Shown: one piece after another, positions 9,143 to 17,204 of the stretch
Layout of the letters: each line of letters starts with the position of its first letter
How positions within the stretch are numbered: the stretch's first letter is position 1
Source of the DNA: Roseiarcus sp963749715
Lineage (GTDB): Bacteria; Pseudomonadota; Alphaproteobacteria; Rhizobiales; Beijerinckiaceae
Length of the DNA: 64,000 nt
NCBI GenBank assembly: GCA_963749715.1
Contig: CAVVNR010000012.1
Coordinates: 248,001 to 312,000, forward strand
Direction of reading: 5' to 3'
Notes under the pieces: generated by a model
What the model was told of the DNA's origin: nothing
The model's database searches: none
What the model saw: only the letters and a program-made list of their open reading frames with translations
Made by a program: the position numbers and the translations under genes

Positions 9143-9238
9143 TTGGAGGTCATGTTCGCGGGCCGATGCGATGGCCCGCCGTTTCGTGCGAGTAAGGTAA
9201 GATCGAGGGTTGCTCGGGCAGGCCGAGCCGCGCCCAGG

Positions 9239-9637
9239 TCAATACCAGCCCGGGGCGTATGGACCCCAGGCCCCACCCCAATCCATCGCGGCCTCCTGGT
9301 TCAGGATCGCTGTCGTTTCCTGCATCTGCGCTATGTTGTTGGCGGCGCGAATCTGCTGATATTGCTGATAGGCGGCATCGTTGCCGATGAAGGCGCAGCC
9401 GCATCCGGCGGCGTCGGCGTAGATATAGACGTTGTGGCCCTTCCGCTGCGCGGCGACCATGGTGTTCTGCGGCAGCGCCTGGAGCTTGGCCATCTTCAGC
9501 GGCGTGTCGGCCGGCTGCCGCACAAACCCTGCCGCCGCGAGCTGCCCTTCCTTTTCCTGCGCGCCAACGCTCACGCACCCGGCCAAAATCGCCGACGCGG
9601 CCAGAGCCGCCAAACCCATGCCCGTCTTTTTGACCAC
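9239..9637 (-). CDS. Small outer-membrane lipoprotein, hypothetical
   Basis: A 132-residue protein with a lipoprotein signal: a KK-containing n-region, hydrophobic core and lipobox LAGC. The GTG start at 9637 is preferred to the upstream ATG pair at 9679 because AAGGAG lies seven bases before it. The mature part contains YIYADAAGCGCAFIG, a YQQYQQIRAANN stretch and a Trp/Gly/Tyr-rich C-terminus. No family function is known to me. Membrane anchoring is predicted from the lipobox; everything else is open. Confidence 0.75.
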   Translation of the reverse strand: MVKKTGMGLAALAASAILAGCVSVGAQEKEGQLAAAGFVRQPADTPLKMAKLQALPQNTMVAAQRKGHNVYIYADAAGCGCAFIGNDAAYQQYQQIRAANNIAQMQETTAILNQEAAMDWGGAWGPYAPGWY

Positions 9638-9784
9638 CGCCAGCTCCTTCCGCGCCGTCTGTCGGCGACGAAACATCAAGAGGATCCAAGCTTTCGAAAA
9701 ATATCGCAGCCCCGCTCCGAATCGGGCGGACTTTCGCGCCCCGTCGCTGCCCCTGTCAATCGCTGCGGCGGTCTCAATTCGGTC

Positions 9785-11185
9785 TCAATGCGGGGGAATG
9801 TTCGAGGTCTGCGCCGCGACGTCGGGCAGCATCGATTGGGTCCAGCCGCCGCCGAGCGCAACGATGAGGGCCACCGCTTCCGTCTGGATCTGCGCCTGGG
9901 TCGACAGCAGGGCTTCTTCGGCCGACAGCTGCTGGGCTTCCGCCACGACGACCGCTGTAAAGGCCTGGGTGCCGGCCTGGTACTCGTTAAGCGTGATCTG
10001 GGTCGCCTGGCGGGAGATGCGCACGTTTTCGGCCTGCACCTTGGCCTCGCGCGACAGGATGCGAATCCCGGAGAGGGCATCCTCGACTTGCTGGATCGCG
10101 GTCAACACTGTCTGGCGGTAGGTCGCAACATCCGCCAGATAGGTCTGGCGCGCCGCCTCGACCTGGGCGGTGGTGAGGCCGCCGTTGAACAACGGCTGGG
10201 CGATCGACGCGCCGAACGACCAGACCGGGTTGGTCGGGCCGAAGGCGGCGTTGAACGGATTGCCCGAATAGCCGATGAGGCCGTTGAGCGAAACGGCCGG
10301 AAAATAGCCGGCGAACGCGACGCCGATTTCGGCGTTTGCCTGGCGCATCGTCTCCTCCGCCGCCGCGACATCGGGCCTGCGCTCCAAGAGCGAGGAGGGA
10401 AGACCGACCGGGACCGGCGGAACGCGGGTCGCCAAGCTGCCGCGCGGAATTGAAAGGCCGGCGGGCGGACGGCCCATCAGGACCGCGATCGCGTGTTCGC
10501 TCTGGGCGCGCGACACGCCGGCCGCGATCAGCTGCGCCTGGGCGTTGAGGACCTGCGTCTGAGCGGTGATGACGTCGGACTTTGCGGCTGTGCCGGCGTT
10601 GTACTGGTTTTGGGTGATCGTCAGCGAATGGTTGTATTCGACAACAGTCTTTTCGAGCAGCTCCTCGAGCGAATTGGCCTCCCTGAGCGTCACGTAGGCG
10701 AGCGCCAGCAGCGACTGCTCCGAAAGCGTAGCGTTGGCGAGGGTGGCGGCGCCTACTTCCGCGCCCGCCTGCTGCGCCTCGACCGCGCGCCGGACCTGGC
10801 CCCAAATGTCCAGCGTCCACGTCCCGGTGGCCTCCGCGATCAGATTCGTGCCCCCAGTCGAGTTGCGGGTCGCCGAGCCGGTCCCATTGATATCCGGAAA
10901 GAGTTCGGCGCGGGCCTCGTTGATGAGCGCCAGCGCCTCGCGATAATTGGCCTCGTCCGCCTTGACCGTCTGGTTGGACACGACAACGTCGCGCATGAGC
11001 CGGTCGAGCTCCGGGTCGTCAAACACCGACCACCACTCGCCCTTCGGCTCGCTTTCGCGCGGCGTCGCGATCTTCCATCCCTTGATCTCCTTGAACTGCG
11101 GCGAGACGATCGCCGCCGGCCGCTCAAAGTTTGGGCCCACCGCCGCGCAGCCGGAGAGCGCAAACGCGGCGAGAAGCGGCGTCAC
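9785..11185 (-). CDS. NodT-family outer-membrane efflux lipoprotein
   Basis: Outer-membrane channel of a tripartite RND or MFS exporter. The protein of ~466 residues starts with a lipoprotein signal and lipobox LSGC (Cys13), followed by the VGPNFERP opening typical of NodT/OprM proteins. Two OEP repeats are present, with characteristic LDIWGQVRRAVEAQQAGAE, RRPDVAAAEETMRQANAEIG and a C-terminal QVEDALSGIR block. A GTG at 11185 is chosen as start; the frame stays open to 11509, but that extension is unlike the family. No inner-membrane pump is adjacent; the EmrAB-type pair at 42.9-46.0 kb is a possible but unproven partner. Confidence 0.9.
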   Translation of the reverse strand: MTPLLAAFALSGCAAVGPNFERPAAIVSPQFKEIKGWKIATPRESEPKGEWWSVFDDPELDRLMRDVVVSNQTVKADEANYREALALINEARAELFPDINGTGSATRNSTGGTNLIAEATGTWTLDIWGQVRRAVEAQQAGAEVGAATLANATLSEQSLLALAYVTLREANSLEELLEKTVVEYNHSLTITQNQYNAGTAAKSDVITAQTQVLNAQAQLIAAGVSRAQSEHAIAVLMGRPPAGLSIPRGSLATRVPPVPVGLPSSLLERRPDVAAAEETMRQANAEIGVAFAGYFPAVSLNGLIGYSGNPFNAAFGPTNPVWSFGASIAQPLFNGGLTTAQVEAARQTYLADVATYRQTVLTAIQQVEDALSGIRILSREAKVQAENVRISRQATQITLNEYQAGTQAFTAVVVAEAQQLSAEEALLSTQAQIQTEAVALIVALGGGWTQSMLPDVAAQTSNIPPH

Positions 11186-11531
11186 GCGCGCGACATTCCA
11201 ATGCTTGAGCGCGCTTCCGTTGGACTGCCGGCGCGTCGGTCCGAGGCCAACAAACGATGGCGCAACGACGCGCACGGCCTGGCCGATCGCTCTCCCCGCC
11301 GCCGGCAAGGCCCCTACCTCCCGGTCCCGAGTGCGCAAAGCAATTGCGAAGTCCCCATCCCGACCGGCTTGCCCGCCCAGGTCCGTTCCAGGCCCTCCTT
11401 TAGGCGCCATCCGGTCTGAGGGCGCAAGTCCCGGCGCGGACGCTTGCGAACACGTTTCGGCGCCTTTCCGGCCGCGCGGGGGATGGCCGGAGCCTGAGCC
11501 CGGCCTCAAGCGGGCGTTGGCGCAAATCGGC

Positions 11532-11700
11532 TCAGTGTTGATCAGGCGACAGTTTGGCCAGCCCCCACCAGAGCAGCAACAGAAGCGCGATCAGCACGGC
11601 GCCAATGAGGATCCGCTTTGCGACGATTTGACTGAAAAAGCGGCCGCCCCGCCCCTGTCCAGGCGAGGCGCCGCGTCGATAGAGGGTTGGCCGGTCAGTT
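11532..11700 (-). other. Possible short membrane peptide, no clear start
   Basis: On the minus strand an open frame ends in RILIGAVLIALLLLLWWGLA plus KLSPDQH and a stop: one strong transmembrane helix with a basic N-terminal flank. No ATG/GTG with a ribosome site lies in frame immediately upstream, and the frame runs into the end of the methyltransferase gene. It may be translated by coupling, or be a remnant. Confidence 0.3.
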
Positions 11701-12429
11701 CTGCGCGCCGACGATCGCGCGCCAGAAGCCGCTATAGGCCAATTCGAAGCCGACGATCTGATAGTCGAGATCGATCGAGTCCATCACCTCGTAGGCGGAA
11801 TTGTTGCAGATCGGGAAAATGATCAGCCCATCCTTCGACACGTGGCGGCGGGCCTGGCGCAGATAGGCTTCGGTGGTGCGCCCGTGCGGATCGCAGAGAC
11901 TGAACCGCTCGATGTCGTTTTCCGGATTCTTGTCGACCATCGGCGTATTGAAGACGATGAGGTCGAAGTCCTTTTCATCGATCTTCTCGAACAGATCGGA
12001 TTGAAGCGCCGTCAACGTGAGGTTGTTGAGCTTGGCGTTGGCGATAGTCGCCTCGACCGCGATCGGGGAAATGTCTGTGGCGACCGTCCGCGACGTCCAG
12101 TTTGCGGCCATGAACAGCGAGATGATCCCGCAGCCCGCCCCGATCTCGAGCGTCTTGGCGATCAGGTTCGGGTCCATCGCCTTGATATTGCGAATGAAGA
12201 ACTCCGAGCTCGAATTGGGGAGCGGATGGTACACCCCGGCTGGGACATCAACCACCAGGCCGTCCGTGAAGATCCGCTCCGGCACCGCTTGGCGACGCAC
12301 CAGCGCTTCATGCGCCGCGGCAATGTCGAACTTCGCGGTGGTAACCAGATTGGAAATGCCAAGCTTGCGCAGAACCGAGGCGCGCGGCGGCCCGATCCGC
12401 CGCTCGACGTTTAGATACCCGATACTCAT
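11695..12429 (-). CDS. Class I SAM-dependent methyltransferase (HemK/RsmC-like fold)
   Basis: A 244-residue methyltransferase with SAM motif I LEIGAGCGII and an acidic residue at the end of beta-2 (TVATDISPIA). An FNTPM motif takes the place of the NPPY used by N-methyltransferases such as PrmC and RsmC. The start at 12429 (MSIGYLNVE) is supported by a GAGGGCGAGG ribosome site. The NTPM variant makes glutamine or base N-methylation uncertain; small-molecule methylation is possible. Its neighbours give no substrate clue. Confidence 0.75.
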   Translation of the reverse strand: MSIGYLNVERRIGPPRASVLRKLGISNLVTTAKFDIAAAHEALVRRQAVPERIFTDGLVVDVPAGVYHPLPNSSSEFFIRNIKAMDPNLIAKTLEIGAGCGIISLFMAANWTSRTVATDISPIAVEATIANAKLNNLTLTALQSDLFEKIDEKDFDLIVFNTPMVDKNPENDIERFSLCDPHGRTTEAYLRQARRHVSKDGLIIFPICNNSAYEVMDSIDLDYQIVGFELAYSGFWRAIVGAQN

Positions 12430-12536
12430 TTGGCCTCGCCCTCTCGTAGCCGGCGGAACAATTTGTCGATAATGCGCGGGCAGGCCACAGAGGCGCCGCC
12501 GCATCGCAAGTCATACGGTTAACTGTCTTGTTTGGT

Positions 12537-13322
12537 TCAGGTTTCCCGACCGCGCTCGCTGTCGTGCCAATCGCGCAACAACCAATGCGACAGCGCAGTC
12601 AGCAGCAGATGAATTGTGATGCCGGCGACCGAAATCAAGAGCAGCGCGGCGAACATTCGCGGAATATTGAGGCGAAAGCCCGACTCAACGATGCGATACG
12701 CCAGGCCCGACCCTTGGCCGGCCGACCCGGCGGCGATCTCGGCAACGATCGCGCCGATCAACGCGAGGCCGCCGCTGATGCGCAATCCGGCAAGAAAATA
12801 CGGCAACGCCGACGGCAGCCTGAGCAGCATGAACTGCTGCATCTTGGAGGCGCGGTACATCTGGAAAAGGTCGACGAGATTGTGATCGGCCGAAGAGAGC
12901 CCAAGCGTGGTGTTGGCCAAGAGCGGGAAAAACGCCACCAAAAACGCGCACACCAGAACCGCGACGCCCGGCGTGAGATAGATCAAGAGGAGCGGCGCGA
13001 TGGCGACGATCGGCGTCACCTGCATAGCGACGGCGAACGGGTAGAAGGCGCGCTCGACGAGCCGCGACTGGGCAAAAATAATGGCCAAGGTCACGCTTCC
13101 GATGACCGCGACCAGGAGCGCCTTGAGCGTAATCGACAGCGTCACCCAGAGAGAGGCCGAAAGCGTGCCCCAATCAGTGATGAGGGTGGCGATGATGAGG
13201 CTCGGCGCCGGCAAGAGATAGGACGGGACGGCGAAGTAACGGACCAAGCCCTCCCAGGCGAAGAGCCCAAGGCCCAGCGTCAGAGCCGGAACCGCATAGC
13301 CAACGAAATCGTCGCGGCTCAC
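12537..13322 (-). CDS. ABC transporter permease, SsuC/TauC/ThiX type
   Basis: Inner-membrane permease of 261 residues with about six membrane segments and the BPD_transp_1 EAA loop (ADHNLVDLFQMYRASKMQQF then LLRLPSALPYF). This subfamily imports sulfonates, taurine, nitrate, pyrimidine precursors or nucleobases. The start overlaps the ATPase stop by four bases (13319-13322), so the two are translationally coupled. The binding protein at 15921-16919 is the likely third component although it is separated by two plus-strand genes. Substrate is inferred as a nitrogen heterocycle from the nearby 8-oxoguanine deaminase, not shown. Confidence 0.88.
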   Translation of the reverse strand: MSRDDFVGYAVPALTLGLGLFAWEGLVRYFAVPSYLLPAPSLIIATLITDWGTLSASLWVTLSITLKALLVAVIGSVTLAIIFAQSRLVERAFYPFAVAMQVTPIVAIAPLLLIYLTPGVAVLVCAFLVAFFPLLANTTLGLSSADHNLVDLFQMYRASKMQQFMLLRLPSALPYFLAGLRISGGLALIGAIVAEIAAGSAGQGSGLAYRIVESGFRLNIPRMFAALLLISVAGITIHLLLTALSHWLLRDWHDSERGRET

Positions 13323-14170
13323 TGCATGCCGCCCTCGAGCTGCATCGCGCCGCCCTCGAGCATTTTCGGCGGCTTATCGCCCATCGCGACATGCAGCGCC
13401 TCCGAGGTTTGAACGCAGGTGTCGGAGTACTCCTTGCACAGCCGAAACCCCTCTTGGCGCGACGCGGTCGGCGCTTGGACCATGATTTCCGCGACCGCGC
13501 GTCCCGGCCGCGCCGCCATCACCACGATCCGGTCCGAAAGATAGACGCTCTCGAACACCGAATGGGTCACGAACACGACTGTCGCCCCGAGCGCCGACCG
13601 CAGCGCCGCCAAATCGTCGTTGAGCTTGAGGCGCGTGATTTCGTCGAGCGCGGCGAACGGCTCGTCCATCAACAGAACCGTCGGCCGGGTCACCAGGGCG
13701 CGGGCGATCGACACCCGCATCTTCATGCCGCCGGAGAGTTGTCGCGGATAGGCCTTGGCGAAACCAGCGAGCCCGACCTGCTCCAGCGCTTCTTCGACGC
13801 GCGGCCGAGCCTTTTCCTTCGACACGCCGGCAAGGCGCAGCGGCAGCCAGACGTTGGTGAAGACATCCGACCACGGCGTCAGCGTCGGCTCCTGAAATAC
13901 AAAGCCGAGTTCCGGACATTTGGTCCGCCAGACGATTTCGCCGCGCGTCGGCGAGGTCAAACCGGACAGCAATCGCAAGACCGTGGACTTGCCGCATCCG
14001 GAAGGACCAAGCAACGAGAGAAACTCGCCGGCCTGGATGTCGAGGTTGAGGCCATTGAGAGCGGTAACCTGATTGGCGAAGACCTTGTCGACGCCCCGCA
14101 GCGTCACCAGCGGCGGCGTGGCCACGCGAACCGCCTTTTCGTTCGTCCTCAGCGTCGCAATCGTGTTCAT
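13319..14170 (-). CDS. ABC transporter ATP-binding protein, SsuB/TauB/ThiZ type
   Basis: Energises import together with the overlapping permease. Seen: Walker A GPSGCGKST (residues 55-63), Q-loop FVFQEPT (~90), signature LSGGM (145-149), Walker B VLLMDEPFAALDE (from 165) and switch histidine 203. It has 283 residues, slightly longer than usual at the C-terminus, where a SDTCVQTSEALHVAMGDKPP tail ends in a methionine/glycine-rich stretch. The upstream 427 bases hold a 33-bp perfect palindrome that could control this operon. Confidence 0.92.
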   Translation of the reverse strand: MNTIATLRTNEKAVRVATPPLVTLRGVDKVFANQVTALNGLNLDIQAGEFLSLLGPSGCGKSTVLRLLSGLTSPTRGEIVWRTKCPELGFVFQEPTLTPWSDVFTNVWLPLRLAGVSKEKARPRVEEALEQVGLAGFAKAYPRQLSGGMKMRVSIARALVTRPTVLLMDEPFAALDEITRLKLNDDLAALRSALGATVVFVTHSVFESVYLSDRIVVMAARPGRAVAEIMVQAPTASRQEGFRLCKEYSDTCVQTSEALHVAMGDKPPKMLEGGAMQLEGGMQ

Positions 14171-14597
14171 TGTACGAACCCGTCGTCTATTCGCCGCGGT
14201 TCAGGTCGGCGACCCCGTCTCCTACAATGCAAGTTGCACGCCGCCGGGGTCAGAATTCATCGCAGGACTCCGCGCCCTGGCGTTGGCCGATCGCATCCCG
14301 TCCTCCCAAGGTCGTTGCCCGCCGCCCGACGCGCAACGCGCTTGTACGATGGACTTTATAGACCTCGCCAATCCGGGTCAAACAACAGGTAATGCGAGAA
14401 CAAGCTGAGTACAAGAGGACCGTATTCGCTGCATTGCAGCGAATACGGTCGGCGGCGGACCGACTTCCTTGACGCCATGCGTGCCGCATGTCATTCGCGT
14501 CCCTCGCGCCAGCCCGCCGCGTCACGAACACGCCGCGACGAGAATCAATTCGAACGCGGGCGCGGCCGATCTTGTTCCCTCGCCTAAGGTCCGACCG
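14171..14597. other. Divergent intergenic region with palindrome
   Basis: Separates the leftward ABC operon from the rightward methyltransferase. Apart from the 33-bp palindrome at 14418-14450 no gene or RNA is recognised. The location between divergent genes fits a control region. Confidence 0.5.
14418..14450. promoter_or_regulatory. 33-bp perfect inverted repeat, candidate operator
   Basis: Two perfect 16-base arms, gaccgtattcgctgca and its exact reverse complement, are separated by a single T at 14434. With a one-base centre it cannot form a normal RNA hairpin loop at full length, and no T-run follows, so an operator for a dimeric regulator is more likely than a terminator. It lies 248 bases upstream of the ABC ATPase start and 148 bases upstream of the methyltransferase start. 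Confidence 0.6.
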
Positions 14598-15347
14598 ATG
14601 GTCGCGGATTACGTCGCCGACATTCTCGCAGCGCCTGTTCTCGACCATCTGTTCCCGAACATGATCGAGGCGGACAGCAGCGCGTCGACCTGGCCCTATT
14701 TCCGCAAGCAGATCAACCACCCGTTTCGTGTCGATCGGCGCGATCCGACCGTCGGCTTCATCAACCGCGACGAAGCCTCGATCCTCTATTCCAACGCGTG
14801 CGCCTTCAAGGGGCGAAGCGGCATCGAGATCGGCGCGTGGCGTGGCTGGTCAACCGCCTATCTCGTCGCCGCCGGGGTCGCGCCCCTCCATGTTGTCGAG
14901 CCGCTGCTCGCGGATGCGAATTGGCGCGGCGAATTCGAGGCTGTCATCCGCGGCGCCGGCGGCGCCCGTTCGACCGTCCTCGTCCCGGAGAAGAGCCCCG
15001 AGGCGGTCGTCCGCCTCGGCGAGGCCGGCGCGCGGTGGTCGTTTGCGTTCATCGACGGCGACCACGACGGCGAGGCGCCGAGAAACGACGCGCTCGCCTG
15101 CGCGTCCTATCTCGAAACGACCGCAATGGTCGTTTTTCACGACCTCGTGTCGCCGCATGTGGGGGCGGGGTTGCGGGCGCTGGCGGAGCGAGGCTTCGAG
15201 GTGATGGCGTATCAGACGGCGCAAATGATGGGCGTTGCGTGGCGCGGCGCGGTCGCGCCCGTGGCGCACAAGCCGGATCCGGCGCAGCCTTGGCAGGTGC
15301 CCGATCATCTGAACGGGATTCGGATATCGGGCGAGGTCGCGGCCTGA
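14598..15347 (+). CDS. Class I SAM-dependent methyltransferase (Methyltransf_24 type)
   Basis: A 249-residue enzyme with SAM motif GIEIGAWRGWSTAYL and the motif FIDGDHDGEAPRNDAL followed by VVFHDL, typical of the Methyltransf_24 / cephalosporin-hydroxylase-like group. The ATG at 14598 (MVADYVADI) is used because the preceding 43 codons are basic, low in homology and overlap the regulatory region. It is followed 29 bases later by a cytochrome c gene in the same direction. Substrate unknown; related enzymes modify sugars or small metabolites. Confidence 0.75.
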   Translation: MVADYVADILAAPVLDHLFPNMIEADSSASTWPYFRKQINHPFRVDRRDPTVGFINRDEASILYSNACAFKGRSGIEIGAWRGWSTAYLVAAGVAPLHVVEPLLADANWRGEFEAVIRGAGGARSTVLVPEKSPEAVVRLGEAGARWSFAFIDGDHDGEAPRNDALACASYLETTAMVVFHDLVSPHVGAGLRALAERGFEVMAYQTAQMMGVAWRGAVAPVAHKPDPAQPWQVPDHLNGIRISGEVAA

Positions 15348-15376
15348 AGGGCCCCCTCAGCGAACGGGAGAGGACG

Positions 15377-15913
15377 ATGACTCGGTTGGGTTTGATCGCA
15401 ACAATCGGCGCGGCCGTCGGCGCATTCGCCGCTCTCGTCTCGCCCGTGTCGGCCGACGACGCGCAGATCGCGCGCGGGCGCTATCTCGTCACCCTCGCCG
15501 GCTGCTCCGATTGCCACACGCCAGGCGCGCTCATCGGCTCGCCCGACATGAAGCGCTACCTGGCCGGATCGGACGTGGGTTTCTCGATTCCCGCCCTCGG
15601 CGTCTTCGTCGGCCAGAATCTGACGCCCGACAAGGACACCGGACTCGGCTCCTGGACGTCCGATCAGATCGTCGCCGCGATCCGCACCGGCAAACGGCCG
15701 AACGGCAGCGAGCTCAGCAGCGTCATGCCCTATGAAGCGTTCTCGCACCTCACCGACGAGGACGCGCAGGCGATAGCGGCCTTTCTCGCGAGCATACCGG
15801 CGGTCGCCAACAGGAATGTCGGACCTTTCAAGTCGGCGGACACGATCCCGATCAACGTGTCCGCGGTCTTGCCGCCCGCCGTATACAACGCGCTGCCGGC
15901 GTCGCAGAAATAG
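15377..15913 (+). CDS. Periplasmic monoheme cytochrome c
   Basis: A 178-residue protein with a Sec signal peptide (to about residue 26), heme-binding CSDCH (43-47) and a candidate axial methionine in SSVMPYEAF (Met117). The SDCHTPG context is like the cytochrome subunits of molybdenum hydroxylases and alcohol dehydrogenases. It starts after a GGGAGAGG ribosome site and ends seven bases before the convergent binding-protein gene. It probably passes electrons in the periplasm; its donor is not evident here. Confidence 0.88.
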   Translation: MTRLGLIATIGAAVGAFAALVSPVSADDAQIARGRYLVTLAGCSDCHTPGALIGSPDMKRYLAGSDVGFSIPALGVFVGQNLTPDKDTGLGSWTSDQIVAAIRTGKRPNGSELSSVMPYEAFSHLTDEDAQAIAAFLASIPAVANRNVGPFKSADTIPINVSAVLPPAVYNALPASQK

Positions 15914-15920
15914 CCGCCCC

Positions 15921-16919
15921 TTACTTCGGGCGCAGGTCGAGCCCGACCCCCTTGTTGACGAACTGGATGGTGTAGGCCTTCTTGTAGTCGATGCCGGCTT
16001 TCACGACCCCCGCCTTCACCATGGTGTTGTAGAAGTCGCTCCAGCGCTCGTCAGTCATCGCGCCGATGCCAAGTTTGAGCGTGTCGCCGGAATCGACGAT
16101 GCCGTATTCCTTCATCTTGGCAATGGAAAAGGCGATCTGGTCGTCCGTCATTTCCGGATTTTCTTTCTTGATCGCTTCGTTCGCCTTGGCGTTGTCGCCA
16201 TAAAGATAATGGTACCAGCCGATGGTGGAGGCGTCGACGAACCGCTGGACGATGTCGGGATGCGCCGCCATGTAATCGCGGCGGGTTTCAACCTGTGTCG
16301 CGTAAGTTGTGTAGCCGTAATCGGCGAGCAGGAAGACGTTGGGCTTGAAGCCGCCCTGCTTCTGCACTTCGAGCGGCTCGGAAGTGAGGTAGCCCTGCTG
16401 GATCGAATTCGGCGAAACGATGAAAGGCGCCGAATTGAAATTGTACGGCTTGATGTTCTCGTCCTTGAATCCGTAGGCCTCCCGCATCCAGGCCCAGAAC
16501 GTGTTAACGGCGCCGGCGCTGACAAAAGCAGGTTTGGCGTTGGGAAGGTCCTCCCATTTGTCGAGGCCGACGCCGGGATGGGCCATGAAGACTTGCGGAT
16601 TTTTCTGGAAATGCGCGGCGACGGTGATGAGCGGAATGTTGTTTTGAACGTCAAGGAAAGCGCCAATCATGTCGCCGCCCATGAAGAACTCGATCTTGCC
16701 CGCGATGAGCAGCATCGCCCCGTTCGACGTCGGCCCCCCTTGCAGGATGTTGACGTCGAGACCGTACTTTTCGTAAGTCCCGTCGACCAGGGCCTGGTAA
16801 TATCCGCCCGCCTCGGGGTCGGCGACCCAATTGGTGCCGAAAGTCACCTTGTCGAGAGCAAAGGCGGGTCCGGCGAACCCGATCGCCCCCGCCAAAGCCG
16901 CCATGATCGCAACGCGCAT
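15921..16919 (-). CDS. ABC transporter substrate-binding protein, NMT1/THI5-like
   Basis: Periplasmic binding protein of 332 residues with a Sec signal (ending GPAFA). The fold signature is VTFGTNWVADPEAGGYYQAL then YEKYGLDVNILQGGP, typical of NMT1/ThiY-like proteins that bind pyrimidine or nucleobase-like ligands. A GGAGGAAATT ribosome site fixes the start at 16919. It is the natural partner of the permease/ATPase pair at 12.5-14.2 kb and faces the 8-oxoguanine-deaminase-like gene across a 285-base divergent region. Those two facts suggest a purine-derived ligand; this is inference. Confidence 0.9.
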   Translation of the reverse strand: MRVAIMAALAGAIGFAGPAFALDKVTFGTNWVADPEAGGYYQALVDGTYEKYGLDVNILQGGPTSNGAMLLIAGKIEFFMGGDMIGAFLDVQNNIPLITVAAHFQKNPQVFMAHPGVGLDKWEDLPNAKPAFVSAGAVNTFWAWMREAYGFKDENIKPYNFNSAPFIVSPNSIQQGYLTSEPLEVQKQGGFKPNVFLLADYGYTTYATQVETRRDYMAAHPDIVQRFVDASTIGWYHYLYGDNAKANEAIKKENPEMTDDQIAFSIAKMKEYGIVDSGDTLKLGIGAMTDERWSDFYNTMVKAGVVKAGIDYKKAYTIQFVNKGVGLDLRPK

Positions 16920-17204
16920 TTCGAATTTCCTCCAGCAGTCCTGTTCCTGAGGCGACTTTACCCGTGCGTTTCTTTCCGCCACGGGCTGCCTTCCAGTTGT
17001 GGCGACCCGCCGCAAAAAGGTCGCTCTCTCCCCCAACGGCGACTCACCATAAGGGCCGGAATTCCGGACGTCGAATCCAATATTGTGAATTGTCGCGGCG
17101 GACAGGCGCGGGTCAGGCGCGGGGCCAAAGGCTTTACGTTTCGCGTCGCCTCGCCTATGCGCCCAGTTTCGTGCGTTACTAGCCGAAACGGAGCCGGTCC
17201 CAGC

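Noticed and set aside
9143..11509. Long open frames opposite and overlapping the lipoprotein and NodT genes (e.g. 9143-10453, 10493-11419 plus strand)
   Set aside because: They are high-GC antisense shadows without domains, whereas the minus-strand frames carry full family motifs and lipoboxes.
14418..14450. Reading the palindrome as a Rho-independent terminator
   Set aside because: The arms meet with one base between them and no T-run follows on either strand; both flanking genes also point away from it.
15816..17204. The 463-codon upstream extension of the 8-oxoguanine deaminase frame
   Set aside because: It is antisense to the ABC binding protein and has no deaminase-family similarity; the ATG at 17205 matches the family N-terminus.
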